From Flavobacteriales bacterium (lineage in GTDB: Bacteria > Bacteroidota > Bacteroidia > Flavobacteriales > Flavobacteriaceae): 64,000 nucleotides of DNA. Location of the stretch: positions 1 to 64,000 of the forward strand of contig JAMOUV010000015.1 in NCBI GenBank assembly GCA_027067965.1, in the 5' to 3' direction. How positions within the stretch are numbered: position 1 is the first letter of the stretch; every line of letters begins with the position of its first letter. The notes beneath the pieces are model-generated. The model was given only the letters and a program-made list of their open reading frames with translations, was not told where the DNA came from and searched no databases. The position numbers and the translations under genes were made by a program. Below are positions 18,201 to 25,018 of this stretch, piece by piece.

Positions 18201-18603
18201 GGCCAAGAATTACGGCATTTCAACCATGGGTTACGAAATACCTTTAATTTACAGGAGCAAACCATGGTTTTTTCAATTATCCTTGGCGCATTATAAAAAA
18301 TCGAGCGCTTCCAACCTACTAAATCAAACCACCTACGGATTGCGCGGCGATTATACCGTAAAAAAAGGCAAGGCAAGTATCAAAATCCAATTAATCGATA
18401 ATAAATTTAGCGGTCAAAGTTTTTCGCCGGCCGGTTTTGTGATGCTGGAAGGATTGACCCCCGGAAAAAATTTCATAACGGATTTGAATGCGTCGATTAT
18501 ATTACAAAAAAATATACGATTGAACTTATTTTATCAATTTCGCAAGCCCGAAAGTTCAAGTGCCATACACGTAGCGAATCTTAATTTAACCGTAAGATTT
18601 TGA
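15295..18603 (+). CDS. Very large uncharacterised outer-membrane beta-barrel protein
   Basis: A 1102-residue exported protein (signal peptide ends VFHMQGQ). I start at the ATG at 15295; a TTG directly before it is possible. The N-terminal 120 residues hold a Ser/Thr-rich exposed segment. A domain near 250-345 has VFIIPHSEEVYLNDKKLIPG and YKIIHETAEIILLP, a module that also occurs in long Bacteroidota surface proteins as an E-x-V-Y-L-x-G/D-x-x-L repeat. The rest (about 450-1102) is barrel-like with many aromatic strands and ends NLNLTVRF. A segment near 800 has DYNGNGIAEPEEFEPA, an EF-hand-like calcium loop. No function is recognised. Its stop directly abuts the stop of the convergent gene. Confidence 0.7.
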   Translation: MKHPYQKYFFWFSLLFVFHMQGQTDSLFKKKDTLIRLDKPVMKFYDFSILPDYFQMQDSTGKTITDSLYKVDYVKAKIVLKDSTLLHRTYKISFLTYPEYWIYPQGKILSVRKREEPEFPSPDHTNRQTDFFDGLKTDGFLSRGVISGNNMNTSPVSKLDLKIKGKLTDQVRLDISIFDDNAPYGYEGVTTTFKDINRIYMRMSAENWNIHAGDTTWQYTSPLFVMKRDNKGAGMEWTTERTKFRMQAAVVKGKFAENRFYLIKGNYGPFPLSVKGKHMVFIIPHSEEVYLNDKKLIPGKDYKIIHETAEIILLPSVEINTHDLLVIKFNYANRSYQRWASWQTFSTGFGSHEIEIFHFNETDSKFKPLLFVLDSNTVRALRQAENGEPPHILSAIPSEFDSDKVLYRKIRTGGDFYFEFAPHPTQDTLYEVHFNYAGKNLGDYVLDRYVAQGPVMRYVGTGNGDYTPYFVPPAPQNNHFTGFAWKFQNEKWQLETNHVFNAYAPNTFVRNQKFKHGLASRIKADYAIKNDSLWKWNYFIQWQKLPAEYHLSDPVFTNGFIDSWQLDPAYLKNNLEYFFTGSHFKKKSTEWAIEFRRLRLPGTALFNQIHWQHQWQSNKLFWASTNYATTGNYKLSAWKFRHFDHRFSYDIKNGKLGLDLNYKKISKQQSGRFEKNSFGFFRIKNYIEKTTENTAWKAGWQILSTDSIKDNHFERVSFERSIFAQIRTGTEKNFLGFRMDIMSDTYRPGQKHWNLLIEGRHAQKNQIYDLHWKAARFGSMIPKSEVIYKRVPDGQGQFQWIDYNGNGIAEPEEFEPAYYSDQADYIRVILPSKNYEPALNNEIGFSFVFKPEKITQASPFIKNWNYRIVTDISNQTPRKIDWKEQILPGNQTLHGRYQVKQWLYYRFSKNWKASYRFTLTGKTENLYNGLIKNFSRNHIWKLLWKWNDQWKLQPEYTQRYFSYYSAYYPAKNYGISTMGYEIPLIYRSKPWFFQLSLAHYKKSSASNLLNQTTYGLRGDYTVKKGKASIKIQLIDNKFSGQSFSPAGFVMLEGLTPGKNFITDLNASIILQKNIRLNLFYQFRKPESSSAIHVANLNLTVRF

Positions 18604-19200
18604 TTATTTGAATTTGATTTTTCCTTTGAAGCGGACCACTTCCTTATGAGGCGCAAAACCTTCGGGAGTTTTTTCCAAAACCGTAAAAAACAAGTATAAC
18701 GGAAACCTGTTTTCCTCCACCTTCAGGATTTGATTTTTATCGGCCAGATTTAAATTTTCGACTTTTCTGTAGCCGATTAAACGCCCGTCTTTCTTTTCGA
18801 TTTTATTGAATTTAAACCAATTTCGTTTTTCATTGTAACCCAAATATTGAAAAAATTCCGGGTGAATTTTCAGTTCATTATTCGGATTGAATTTATATTC
18901 CGACAAAACTTTCTGAGGCAAATAACGAAAATCCGGAATTTCCTCCGAAGGAAAAAGTTTAAAATAATCCTGCGAATAAGAAGTATTGATATAAATACCG
19001 TTATATTTTTCGGGCCGTTTAAATATGAAAACCAACGTAAAAGGCGCCCGGTCGAGTTTGACGGTATTGTTATTGAGCAAATACCTGTTGCCGTATTGTT
19101 CTACATACACTTCCACTATATCCGTCGAAGACGTCTGAGCGGTTAGATGTATGCTTTGAATGATAAACAGAAAAAACAATAGATACCTCAAACTCTTCAT
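18604..19200 (-). CDS. Hypothetical exported protein
   Basis: A 198-residue exported protein of unknown family. I start at the ATG at 19200, since it gives a clean signal peptide (MKSLRYLLFFLFIIQSIHLTAQ); the longer frame adds an unlikely acidic leader. The mature part is beta-rich (VEVYVEQYGNRYLLNN, APFTLVFIFKRPEKYNGIYIN) with a conserved-looking GYNEKRNWFKFNKI segment. It converges with the large outer-membrane protein gene with no spacer at all and is divergent from the carbonic-anhydrase-like gene. I cannot assign a function. Confidence 0.65.
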   Translation of the reverse strand: MKSLRYLLFFLFIIQSIHLTAQTSSTDIVEVYVEQYGNRYLLNNNTVKLDRAPFTLVFIFKRPEKYNGIYINTSYSQDYFKLFPSEEIPDFRYLPQKVLSEYKFNPNNELKIHPEFFQYLGYNEKRNWFKFNKIEKKDGRLIGYRKVENLNLADKNQILKVEENRFPLYLFFTVLEKTPEGFAPHKEVVRFKGKIKFK

Positions 19201-19284
19201 ATATGCTTTTTCAACCACGAATATACGGAAAAAAAGCGACCTAAAGGATTACAAAAAAATTTACATCTTTGCAAAACAAAGTTC

Positions 19285-19656
19285 ATGAAATTTTTAACGC
19301 TCATTACTTGTATGGACGGCCGGATACAACAACCGGTGATGGATTACTTAAAACAAAAATATCCAAGCCATTATCCCGATACCGTCACCGAAGCGGGACC
19401 CGTAAAATATTTAAGCGAAAATTATTTTACGCCGGTTTTTTATTCTATCCTTAACCGGCTTGACATCTCGATTGAAAAACACGGTTCCAAACAAATATTT
19501 ATAGTAGCCCATCCCGACTGCGCCGGCAATCCGCAAAATAAAGAGAAACAAATAGAACAACTTCATTTAGCAAAAAAACGACTTCAGACATATTACCCGG
19601 ATTCGGATATTCACGGATTATGGGTGGAAAATAATCAAAAAGTAATTGAAATTTAA
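19285..19656 (+). CDS. Small beta-carbonic-anhydrase-like protein
   Basis: A 123-residue protein. It shows the two metal-binding motifs of beta-carbonic anhydrases: C-M-D-G-R near residues 9-13 (Cys-x-Asp-x-Arg) and H-P-D-C near residues 76-79 (His-x-x-C). These provide the Cys-His-Cys zinc ligands and the Asp/Arg pair. It is well short of the usual 190-220 residues and lacks most of the N-terminal arm and dimer parts, so hydration of CO2 cannot be assumed; short members may only bind metal. The frame starts directly at MKFLTLITCMDGR. It is divergent from the exported-protein gene and has no obvious partner. Confidence 0.7.
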   Translation: MKFLTLITCMDGRIQQPVMDYLKQKYPSHYPDTVTEAGPVKYLSENYFTPVFYSILNRLDISIEKHGSKQIFIVAHPDCAGNPQNKEKQIEQLHLAKKRLQTYYPDSDIHGLWVENNQKVIEI

Positions 19657-19851
19657 GTCTATTTTAGAAAAATAAGTCGTTTTCTTAGAAAAAAATCACA
19701 TATTCAAGTCGATTATTAAAGATTCAGACCCTTTTTAAGTCCCGTCAAGATATTGACCTAAATGGACTTAACATCAGTAGGTTAGAAAGAATAAATAAAT
19801 AATTTTTTAATTATTTTTTGGTAATTTAGTATAATTTATGAAATAAATTGT

Positions 19852-19859
19852 TATATTTG
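19852..19859 (+). promoter_or_regulatory. Candidate -7 promoter box for the S74 fibre gene
   Basis: TATATTTG is an exact TAnnTTTG match 27 bp before the ATG at 19887. No TTG is seen at the right distance upstream. Confidence 0.55.
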
Positions 19860-19886
19860 TTTCATCTAATTTTAAAAATTCAGGTT

Positions 19887-21557
19887 ATGAAAAAGATTGT
19901 TCTTTATCCTATTTTAATAATATTTTTACTTACAACAGGTCAATTATTATCTCAAGTAGCCATTAATAACGACGGGGCCAATCCGCATGCATCAGCCATG
20001 TTGGATATCAAAAGTTCCAATAAAGGATTATTGATTCCGCGCATGTCCAAACTACAACGTGACGGAATTAATTCACCTGCCACGGGTTTGTTAATTTATC
20101 AAACCAATAACACGCCCGGTTTTTATTATTTTGACGGCACGCAATGGGTTTTTCTGACCGATGCCAATCATTCCGCAGTTAAAATCGACGATTTACAAGA
20201 CGGAAAATCCGATAACGACGGCTCGCATAACGGTTCGTCTATATTTTTAGGTATTAATGCCGGACAAAACGATGACCAAAGCGATAACAGAAACATCGGT
20301 ATCGGTTTTGAATCCATGAAAAATAACAGTTCGGGATTTAACAATACGGCTATTGGATATAAATCATTATATTCCAATACAACCGGCCGTCATAATACCG
20401 CTGCCGGATATGCAGCTCTTTATGCTAATACCACCGGTTTTGATAATACCGCATTCGGTCAGGAAGCGCTCCGTAGCAATACTTCCGGGATTTCCAATAC
20501 CGCCATCGGTTATCGCTCCATGTATTCCAATACCACCGGAAAATTCAATACGGTTATTGGAAACGGCGCTATGTTTAGCAATACTACCGGTGAAAATAAT
20601 TCGGTAAACGGTTATCAAGCCATGTATTCCAACAAAACCGGATATCATAATACGGCTTCGGGTTTTAGGGCTTTGTTTAGAAATAATTCCGGATATAAAA
20701 ACACTGCATCAGGTAATCAGGCCCTTTATAAGAACACAACCGGATTTCACAATACGGCCACAGGTAACGAATCTCTTTTTGAAAATAAAACGGGGCATTC
20801 CAATACGGCAACCGGTCATAAAGCATTATATCATACCACCGGTGATCATAATTCGGCGCATGGTAACGGTGCGCTTTATTATAACAATACCGGAAGTTAT
20901 AATACCGCCTCGGGGTATCAAGCATTATATTCCAACACAACCGGAAATTACAATACGGCTATAGGTTATAAAGCATTTCATAGCGGCAATAATCACACCA
21001 ATTCTACAGCCATCGGTTACAATTCAGTGATTAATGCTTCCAATCAAGTCCGCATAGGAAATGCTTCCGTTACAAGTATAGGCGGATATGCGAATTGGTC
21101 CAATGTGTCGGACGGACGCTTCAAAACCGACGTCAATGAAAACGTACCCGGTATGGCCTTGGTAGAAAAACTACGGCCCGTGACTTACCGGTTGAATATC
21201 ACTACTTTAAATAAAAAATTACATCTTGATACGAATAAAAATGACGAAAAATCCATCCGGGCTAAAGAAAGAGAACTTCAAATCGGTTTTATAGCCCAAG
21301 AAGTGGAACAAGCCGCCCGGGAGTTGGGATTCGATTTCCATGCCGTGGACAAACCGAAAAACGAAAACGACATTTACGGACTGCGCTACGCGGAATTTGT
21401 ACCGGTTTTGGTCAAAGCATTGCAAGAACAACAAAATAGCATTTATCACTTACAAAACCAAGTGGAAAATTTAAAATCCGAGAATGCGGATATGAAAGCC
21501 AAATTTATGGAGCTACAACAACAAATCAACGAATTGAAGTCGGTTATAAACAATTAA
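19887..21557 (+). CDS. Exported fibre protein: head-type repeats and C-terminal peptidase S74 chaperone domain
   Basis: A 556-residue exported protein. I start at the ATG at 19887, which opens a signal peptide ending LLSQ; frames extending upstream have no signal. Order: an N-terminal cap (AMLDIKSSNKGLLIPRM, TPGFYYFDGTQW), then about 13 tandem 17-residue units of pattern NTAxGYxALYxNTTGxx (about 150-375), then a peptidase S74 domain (about 395-510, with VSDGRFKTDV and IGFIAQEVE), then a coiled coil. In phage tailspikes S74 domains help trimer folding and cut themselves off before the Ser of the Ser-Asp motif; here that would be near Ser408. Repeats of this kind form trimeric beta-rolls. No phage genes are near. 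Likely a secreted or surface trimeric fibre (inference). Confidence 0.85.
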   Translation: MKKIVLYPILIIFLLTTGQLLSQVAINNDGANPHASAMLDIKSSNKGLLIPRMSKLQRDGINSPATGLLIYQTNNTPGFYYFDGTQWVFLTDANHSAVKIDDLQDGKSDNDGSHNGSSIFLGINAGQNDDQSDNRNIGIGFESMKNNSSGFNNTAIGYKSLYSNTTGRHNTAAGYAALYANTTGFDNTAFGQEALRSNTSGISNTAIGYRSMYSNTTGKFNTVIGNGAMFSNTTGENNSVNGYQAMYSNKTGYHNTASGFRALFRNNSGYKNTASGNQALYKNTTGFHNTATGNESLFENKTGHSNTATGHKALYHTTGDHNSAHGNGALYYNNTGSYNTASGYQALYSNTTGNYNTAIGYKAFHSGNNHTNSTAIGYNSVINASNQVRIGNASVTSIGGYANWSNVSDGRFKTDVNENVPGMALVEKLRPVTYRLNITTLNKKLHLDTNKNDEKSIRAKERELQIGFIAQEVEQAARELGFDFHAVDKPKNENDIYGLRYAEFVPVLVKALQEQQNSIYHLQNQVENLKSENADMKAKFMELQQQINELKSVINN

Positions 21558-21581
21558 TCGGGTTTTGATTATCATTGTTTT

Positions 21582-21618
21582 AAAAACATACCCCGGCTCA
21601 TCACCGGGGTATGTTTTT
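21582..21618. terminator. Strong bidirectional terminator
   Basis: A 15-bp perfect stem (AAAAACATACCCCGG / CCGGGGTATGTTTTT) with a 7-nt loop sits between the convergent fibre gene (ends 21557) and sortilin-like gene (ends 21636). A and T runs are on both sides. Confidence 0.92.
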
Positions 21619-21635
21619 GGATCAAATTAAGGAAA

Positions 21636-24600
21636 TTATTGCTTGCAAAGTCCCGTGTCGATATAAGGAATTTCCAAGCGTTTCATGGCATCTTGAATAC
21701 CAATTAATTTATCGCGGAGCGTGTTGAGTTCCGAATCAAGTGCTTGATACTCTTTTTCCACTATGCGATAAATTTTCAAGTCGGTTCCGGTCGGGCCGTA
21801 TGTGGTCATGAGTATATTCATTTGCAATTTATTCATCCGGCTGAAAATCGTAGGGTGCACCGCCTCCCCTACTTCATTTTTTGAAGGACTACCGAACATG
21901 CGTTTTTCCAATTTCACCAGTGATTGATTCGTTTCCCTTAAATTTTTCAATAGATTCGCATCCGGTTTTTTGGCTTGCGTATAGGCCTGTTCGAGTGTTT
22001 TGTAAGCCCGGGAAAACTTTTCGAATTTTGTTCTCAACTGTGAAACCCTTGCCCGCATGTCGTCCACTTTGTTTAAAAACTCATTGACTTCTTCATCCGG
22101 CCGGCCGGACAAACTGCCTTTTTTCAGGCGTTTCACTTCAAAACTCACCGTATCGGTCAGAATGCGGTGTTCGCCCGAGGGCTCTATTTTCATCATATAA
22201 GCCCGGTAAGTACCCGGCATCACCTTCACGCCTTTGCCTTTGATGTAATATTCTTTGTTGTTGTAAATGGATTTGGTGAAGCGCGTATGATCCCAAGTGG
22301 CGCGGTGAAATCCTTTGGTCATCTTCACCGGCACGCGGTTGACCGCTTCTCCGTTCCGGTCGATGATTTCAATGTACATTTGCGGTTTTACTTCCTTGAC
22401 TTCTTCATCCAATTTCTCCCAACCGGGAAAATCGATGTCTTCGCCTTTATTTTCCAATGGTTTTTCTTTTTCCCGTCGTTGTTTGGTCAAAGATTTATAC
22501 GTATCTCTCACGTAATAGGTAAATGTGGTTCCATAAGGCGGATTGGGTGCCACAAAATAGGAGGCGCCTTGCGTGCCTTTTTCGTTGAAGCCCACTACGG
22601 GGCGCGGAATGTACCACCAACTGTCTTTGGGACGGAATAATCCGGCTTCTTTCTTCAACATATTTTCGCCGGCTTCTCTCAAAAACGAATAATCGTCCAA
22701 GATAAAGAAACCGCGTCCGAAACTGGCGCCCACCAAGTCGTCTTCACCTTTTTTGATGGCGATGTCGCGGAAGGAAATATTGGCGCCGGTATTGAGTTTA
22801 AACCATTTTTTGCCGCCGTTTACCGTGGCGTATATGCCGAATTCGGTACCCAAAAACATCAAATCGGGGTTTTGATAATCTTGTGCAAAACGCCATACGA
22901 TCAAAGGCGCTTTCAAATTGCCCGCGATGCTTTTCCAGGTTTTGCCCCGGTCGGTACTTTTATATACATAAGGTGTATAGTCGCCGGTTTTGTGGTTGTC
23001 CAAGCATACATACACGGTATTTTTATTGAACAAATCGGCCTTGATGTCATTCACATAAGCCCTGGCCGGTGCGCCGGGCAATTTGCTCACATCGATGCGC
23101 CGCCAGTTTTTTCCGCCGTTTTCGGTAACTTGAAGCAATCCGTCGTCGGTGCCCACGTAAATGAGGCCTTCTTGCACGGGCGATTCGGAGATGGAAGTGA
23201 TGGTATTGAAATTGGACATGGCATACACGTCCCAGGGAGAATCCCAACTTTGTTTACGCCCCATGATGGGCATGTCGAAGCGTTCTTCGGAACGGGTCAA
23301 ATCACCCGATACGGGTGTCCAGTCGTCGCCCCGGTTATCCGAACGCCACAAGCGGTATGAACCCACATACAAGCGCGTGGGGCTATGCGGACTGACCAAG
23401 ACCGGTGCGTCCCAATTGAAGCGTTCGTAGGGTTCGCCTTCGCCGGGTTGGGGTTGGATGTAGGTAATTTCCCCGGTTCTCATGTCGATACGGGTCAAAT
23501 TGCCTTGTTGCCACTGGGCATACACGATATCGGGATTGCCCGGTTCGGTGGCGGGTTGGTGTCCGTCGGCATGCAACACGATTTGCCAATCGCGGTTGGC
23601 TATGCCGTGCACATTGTCCGTTTGCGAAGGTCCGCGTTGGGTGTTGTTGTCTTGCGTGCCGCCGTAAATGTAGTAGAAAGGTTTCGAATCGTCCAAGGCC
23701 AATTTGTAGAATTGCGTTACCGGCAAATTGTTGATAAACCGCCAGGTTTCGCCGTCATCGAAACTTTCGTAAATGCCGCCGTCCGTGCCGGCTAACATAT
23801 AGCCCGGAGTGTCTTTTCTAAATACCAACACATGGTTGTCCACGTGCTTGAATTTGTCGCGTTCATTCAAGGCACGAAAATCTTTTCCGCCGTTGTCGGA
23901 AATGAGCAATTGCACGTTGGCCAAATAAATGCGGTCGAATTTATGCGGACTGGCCCAAAGTTCCTGATAATAATGCGGACCGGTAGCACCGGAAACTGTA
24001 TTGGATTGTTTGACCCAGTTTTCGCCGCGGTCGGTGGATTTATACACGGCGCCTTTGCGGCGGTTGTGTTCCACGGCGGCATAAATCACATCGGGTTTAA
24101 CGGGCGAAACGGCAATTCCTATTTTTCCGTTTTTCTCGCTCGAGATGCCTTTCATGATTTTTTTCCAGGTTTCCCCGCCGTCTTCCGAGCGGTAAATGGC
24201 CGAATTTTTTCCGCCGCCCATGTAGTTGGCAATGGTACGGTGGCGTTCCCAAGTGGCGGCATAAATGCGGTCGGGATTACGCGGGTCGATGGCAATATCG
24301 GTTACGCCGGTCCAGCGGTCGTCGCCCAAGGTTTTTTTCCAGGTTTTACCGCCGTCGGTGGATTTATAAAAACCGCGTTCACCGCCGGGAGACCAAAGCG
24401 GACCCTGAACCGCCACATAAATGATATCGGAATTTTGCGGATGCACGATAATTTCCGAGATATGTTCCGATTTTTTCAACCCCATGTTTTTCCAAGTTTT
24501 TCCGTCGTCATAAGACACGTAAATGCCGTCGCCGAAACTCACATGGCGGCCGCCCACGTTTTCGCCGGTGCCCACCCAAACGGTATGCGGATTGTTGGGG

Positions 24601-24887
24601 TCCACCGTCACGCAACCGATGGAGAAACTTTTTTGTCCGTCAAATACGGGTTTCCAAGTAGTCCCCGCCGTTTCGGTTTTCCACACGCCGCCCGAACCCA
24701 CTGCTACATACCAAACGGCCGGATCTTCGGGATGCAAAGCAATGTCGGCAATCCGTCCCGACATCAAGGCGGGACCGATGTTGCGGAATTTGATGTCTTG
24801 CGTTAAAGACTGCAAAGATTTTTTTTCTTGTGCATGAAAACCGAATGCAAATAAAATTAAAAAGAATGAGAAGAGTAATTTTTTCAT
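21636..24887 (-). CDS. Secreted sortilin/VPS10-like beta-propeller protein (BNR repeats)
   Basis: A 1083-residue exported protein (signal peptide ends AFGFHAQ). The first about 700 residues are built of BNR/sortilin-type blades with repeated S-x-D-G-G-x-T-W (GFYKSTDGGKTWKK, IYRSEDGGETWKK, VYKSTDRGENWVK, LQVTENGGKNWRR). The start FRNIGPALMSGRIADIALHP is typical of a family often called glycosyl hydrolase or VPS10 in Bacteroidota, but no hydrolase active site is evident. A beta-sandwich-like part (about 800-900) and a helical C-terminal part (about 910-1083, coiled-coil-like with RMFGSPSKNEVGEAVHPTIFSRM) follow. Probably a large secreted binding protein or peptidase-associated protein; substrate unknown. 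Confidence 0.85.
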   Translation of the reverse strand: MKKLLFSFFLILFAFGFHAQEKKSLQSLTQDIKFRNIGPALMSGRIADIALHPEDPAVWYVAVGSGGVWKTETAGTTWKPVFDGQKSFSIGCVTVDPNNPHTVWVGTGENVGGRHVSFGDGIYVSYDDGKTWKNMGLKKSEHISEIIVHPQNSDIIYVAVQGPLWSPGGERGFYKSTDGGKTWKKTLGDDRWTGVTDIAIDPRNPDRIYAATWERHRTIANYMGGGKNSAIYRSEDGGETWKKIMKGISSEKNGKIGIAVSPVKPDVIYAAVEHNRRKGAVYKSTDRGENWVKQSNTVSGATGPHYYQELWASPHKFDRIYLANVQLLISDNGGKDFRALNERDKFKHVDNHVLVFRKDTPGYMLAGTDGGIYESFDDGETWRFINNLPVTQFYKLALDDSKPFYYIYGGTQDNNTQRGPSQTDNVHGIANRDWQIVLHADGHQPATEPGNPDIVYAQWQQGNLTRIDMRTGEITYIQPQPGEGEPYERFNWDAPVLVSPHSPTRLYVGSYRLWRSDNRGDDWTPVSGDLTRSEERFDMPIMGRKQSWDSPWDVYAMSNFNTITSISESPVQEGLIYVGTDDGLLQVTENGGKNWRRIDVSKLPGAPARAYVNDIKADLFNKNTVYVCLDNHKTGDYTPYVYKSTDRGKTWKSIAGNLKAPLIVWRFAQDYQNPDLMFLGTEFGIYATVNGGKKWFKLNTGANISFRDIAIKKGEDDLVGASFGRGFFILDDYSFLREAGENMLKKEAGLFRPKDSWWYIPRPVVGFNEKGTQGASYFVAPNPPYGTTFTYYVRDTYKSLTKQRREKEKPLENKGEDIDFPGWEKLDEEVKEVKPQMYIEIIDRNGEAVNRVPVKMTKGFHRATWDHTRFTKSIYNNKEYYIKGKGVKVMPGTYRAYMMKIEPSGEHRILTDTVSFEVKRLKKGSLSGRPDEEVNEFLNKVDDMRARVSQLRTKFEKFSRAYKTLEQAYTQAKKPDANLLKNLRETNQSLVKLEKRMFGSPSKNEVGEAVHPTIFSRMNKLQMNILMTTYGPTGTDLKIYRIVEKEYQALDSELNTLRDKLIGIQDAMKRLEIPYIDTGLCKQ

Positions 24888-25018
24888 AACAAGTACTTTT
24901 AAATAATTATTCCTTGCGGAAGAAAGAAAGAAATAACGGAAATTAAATTTATAAAAAATTTATATAAGAAATGAAGTCACCGAAAAAAATAATTAATATC
25001 TATCCTTTTATATTTATG

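Noticed and set aside
23832-24806. A 324-codon plus-strand frame opposite the sortilin-like gene
   Set aside because: Antisense shadow; the minus-strand BNR repeats are clear and the frame has only Phe/His/Gly-rich shadow composition.
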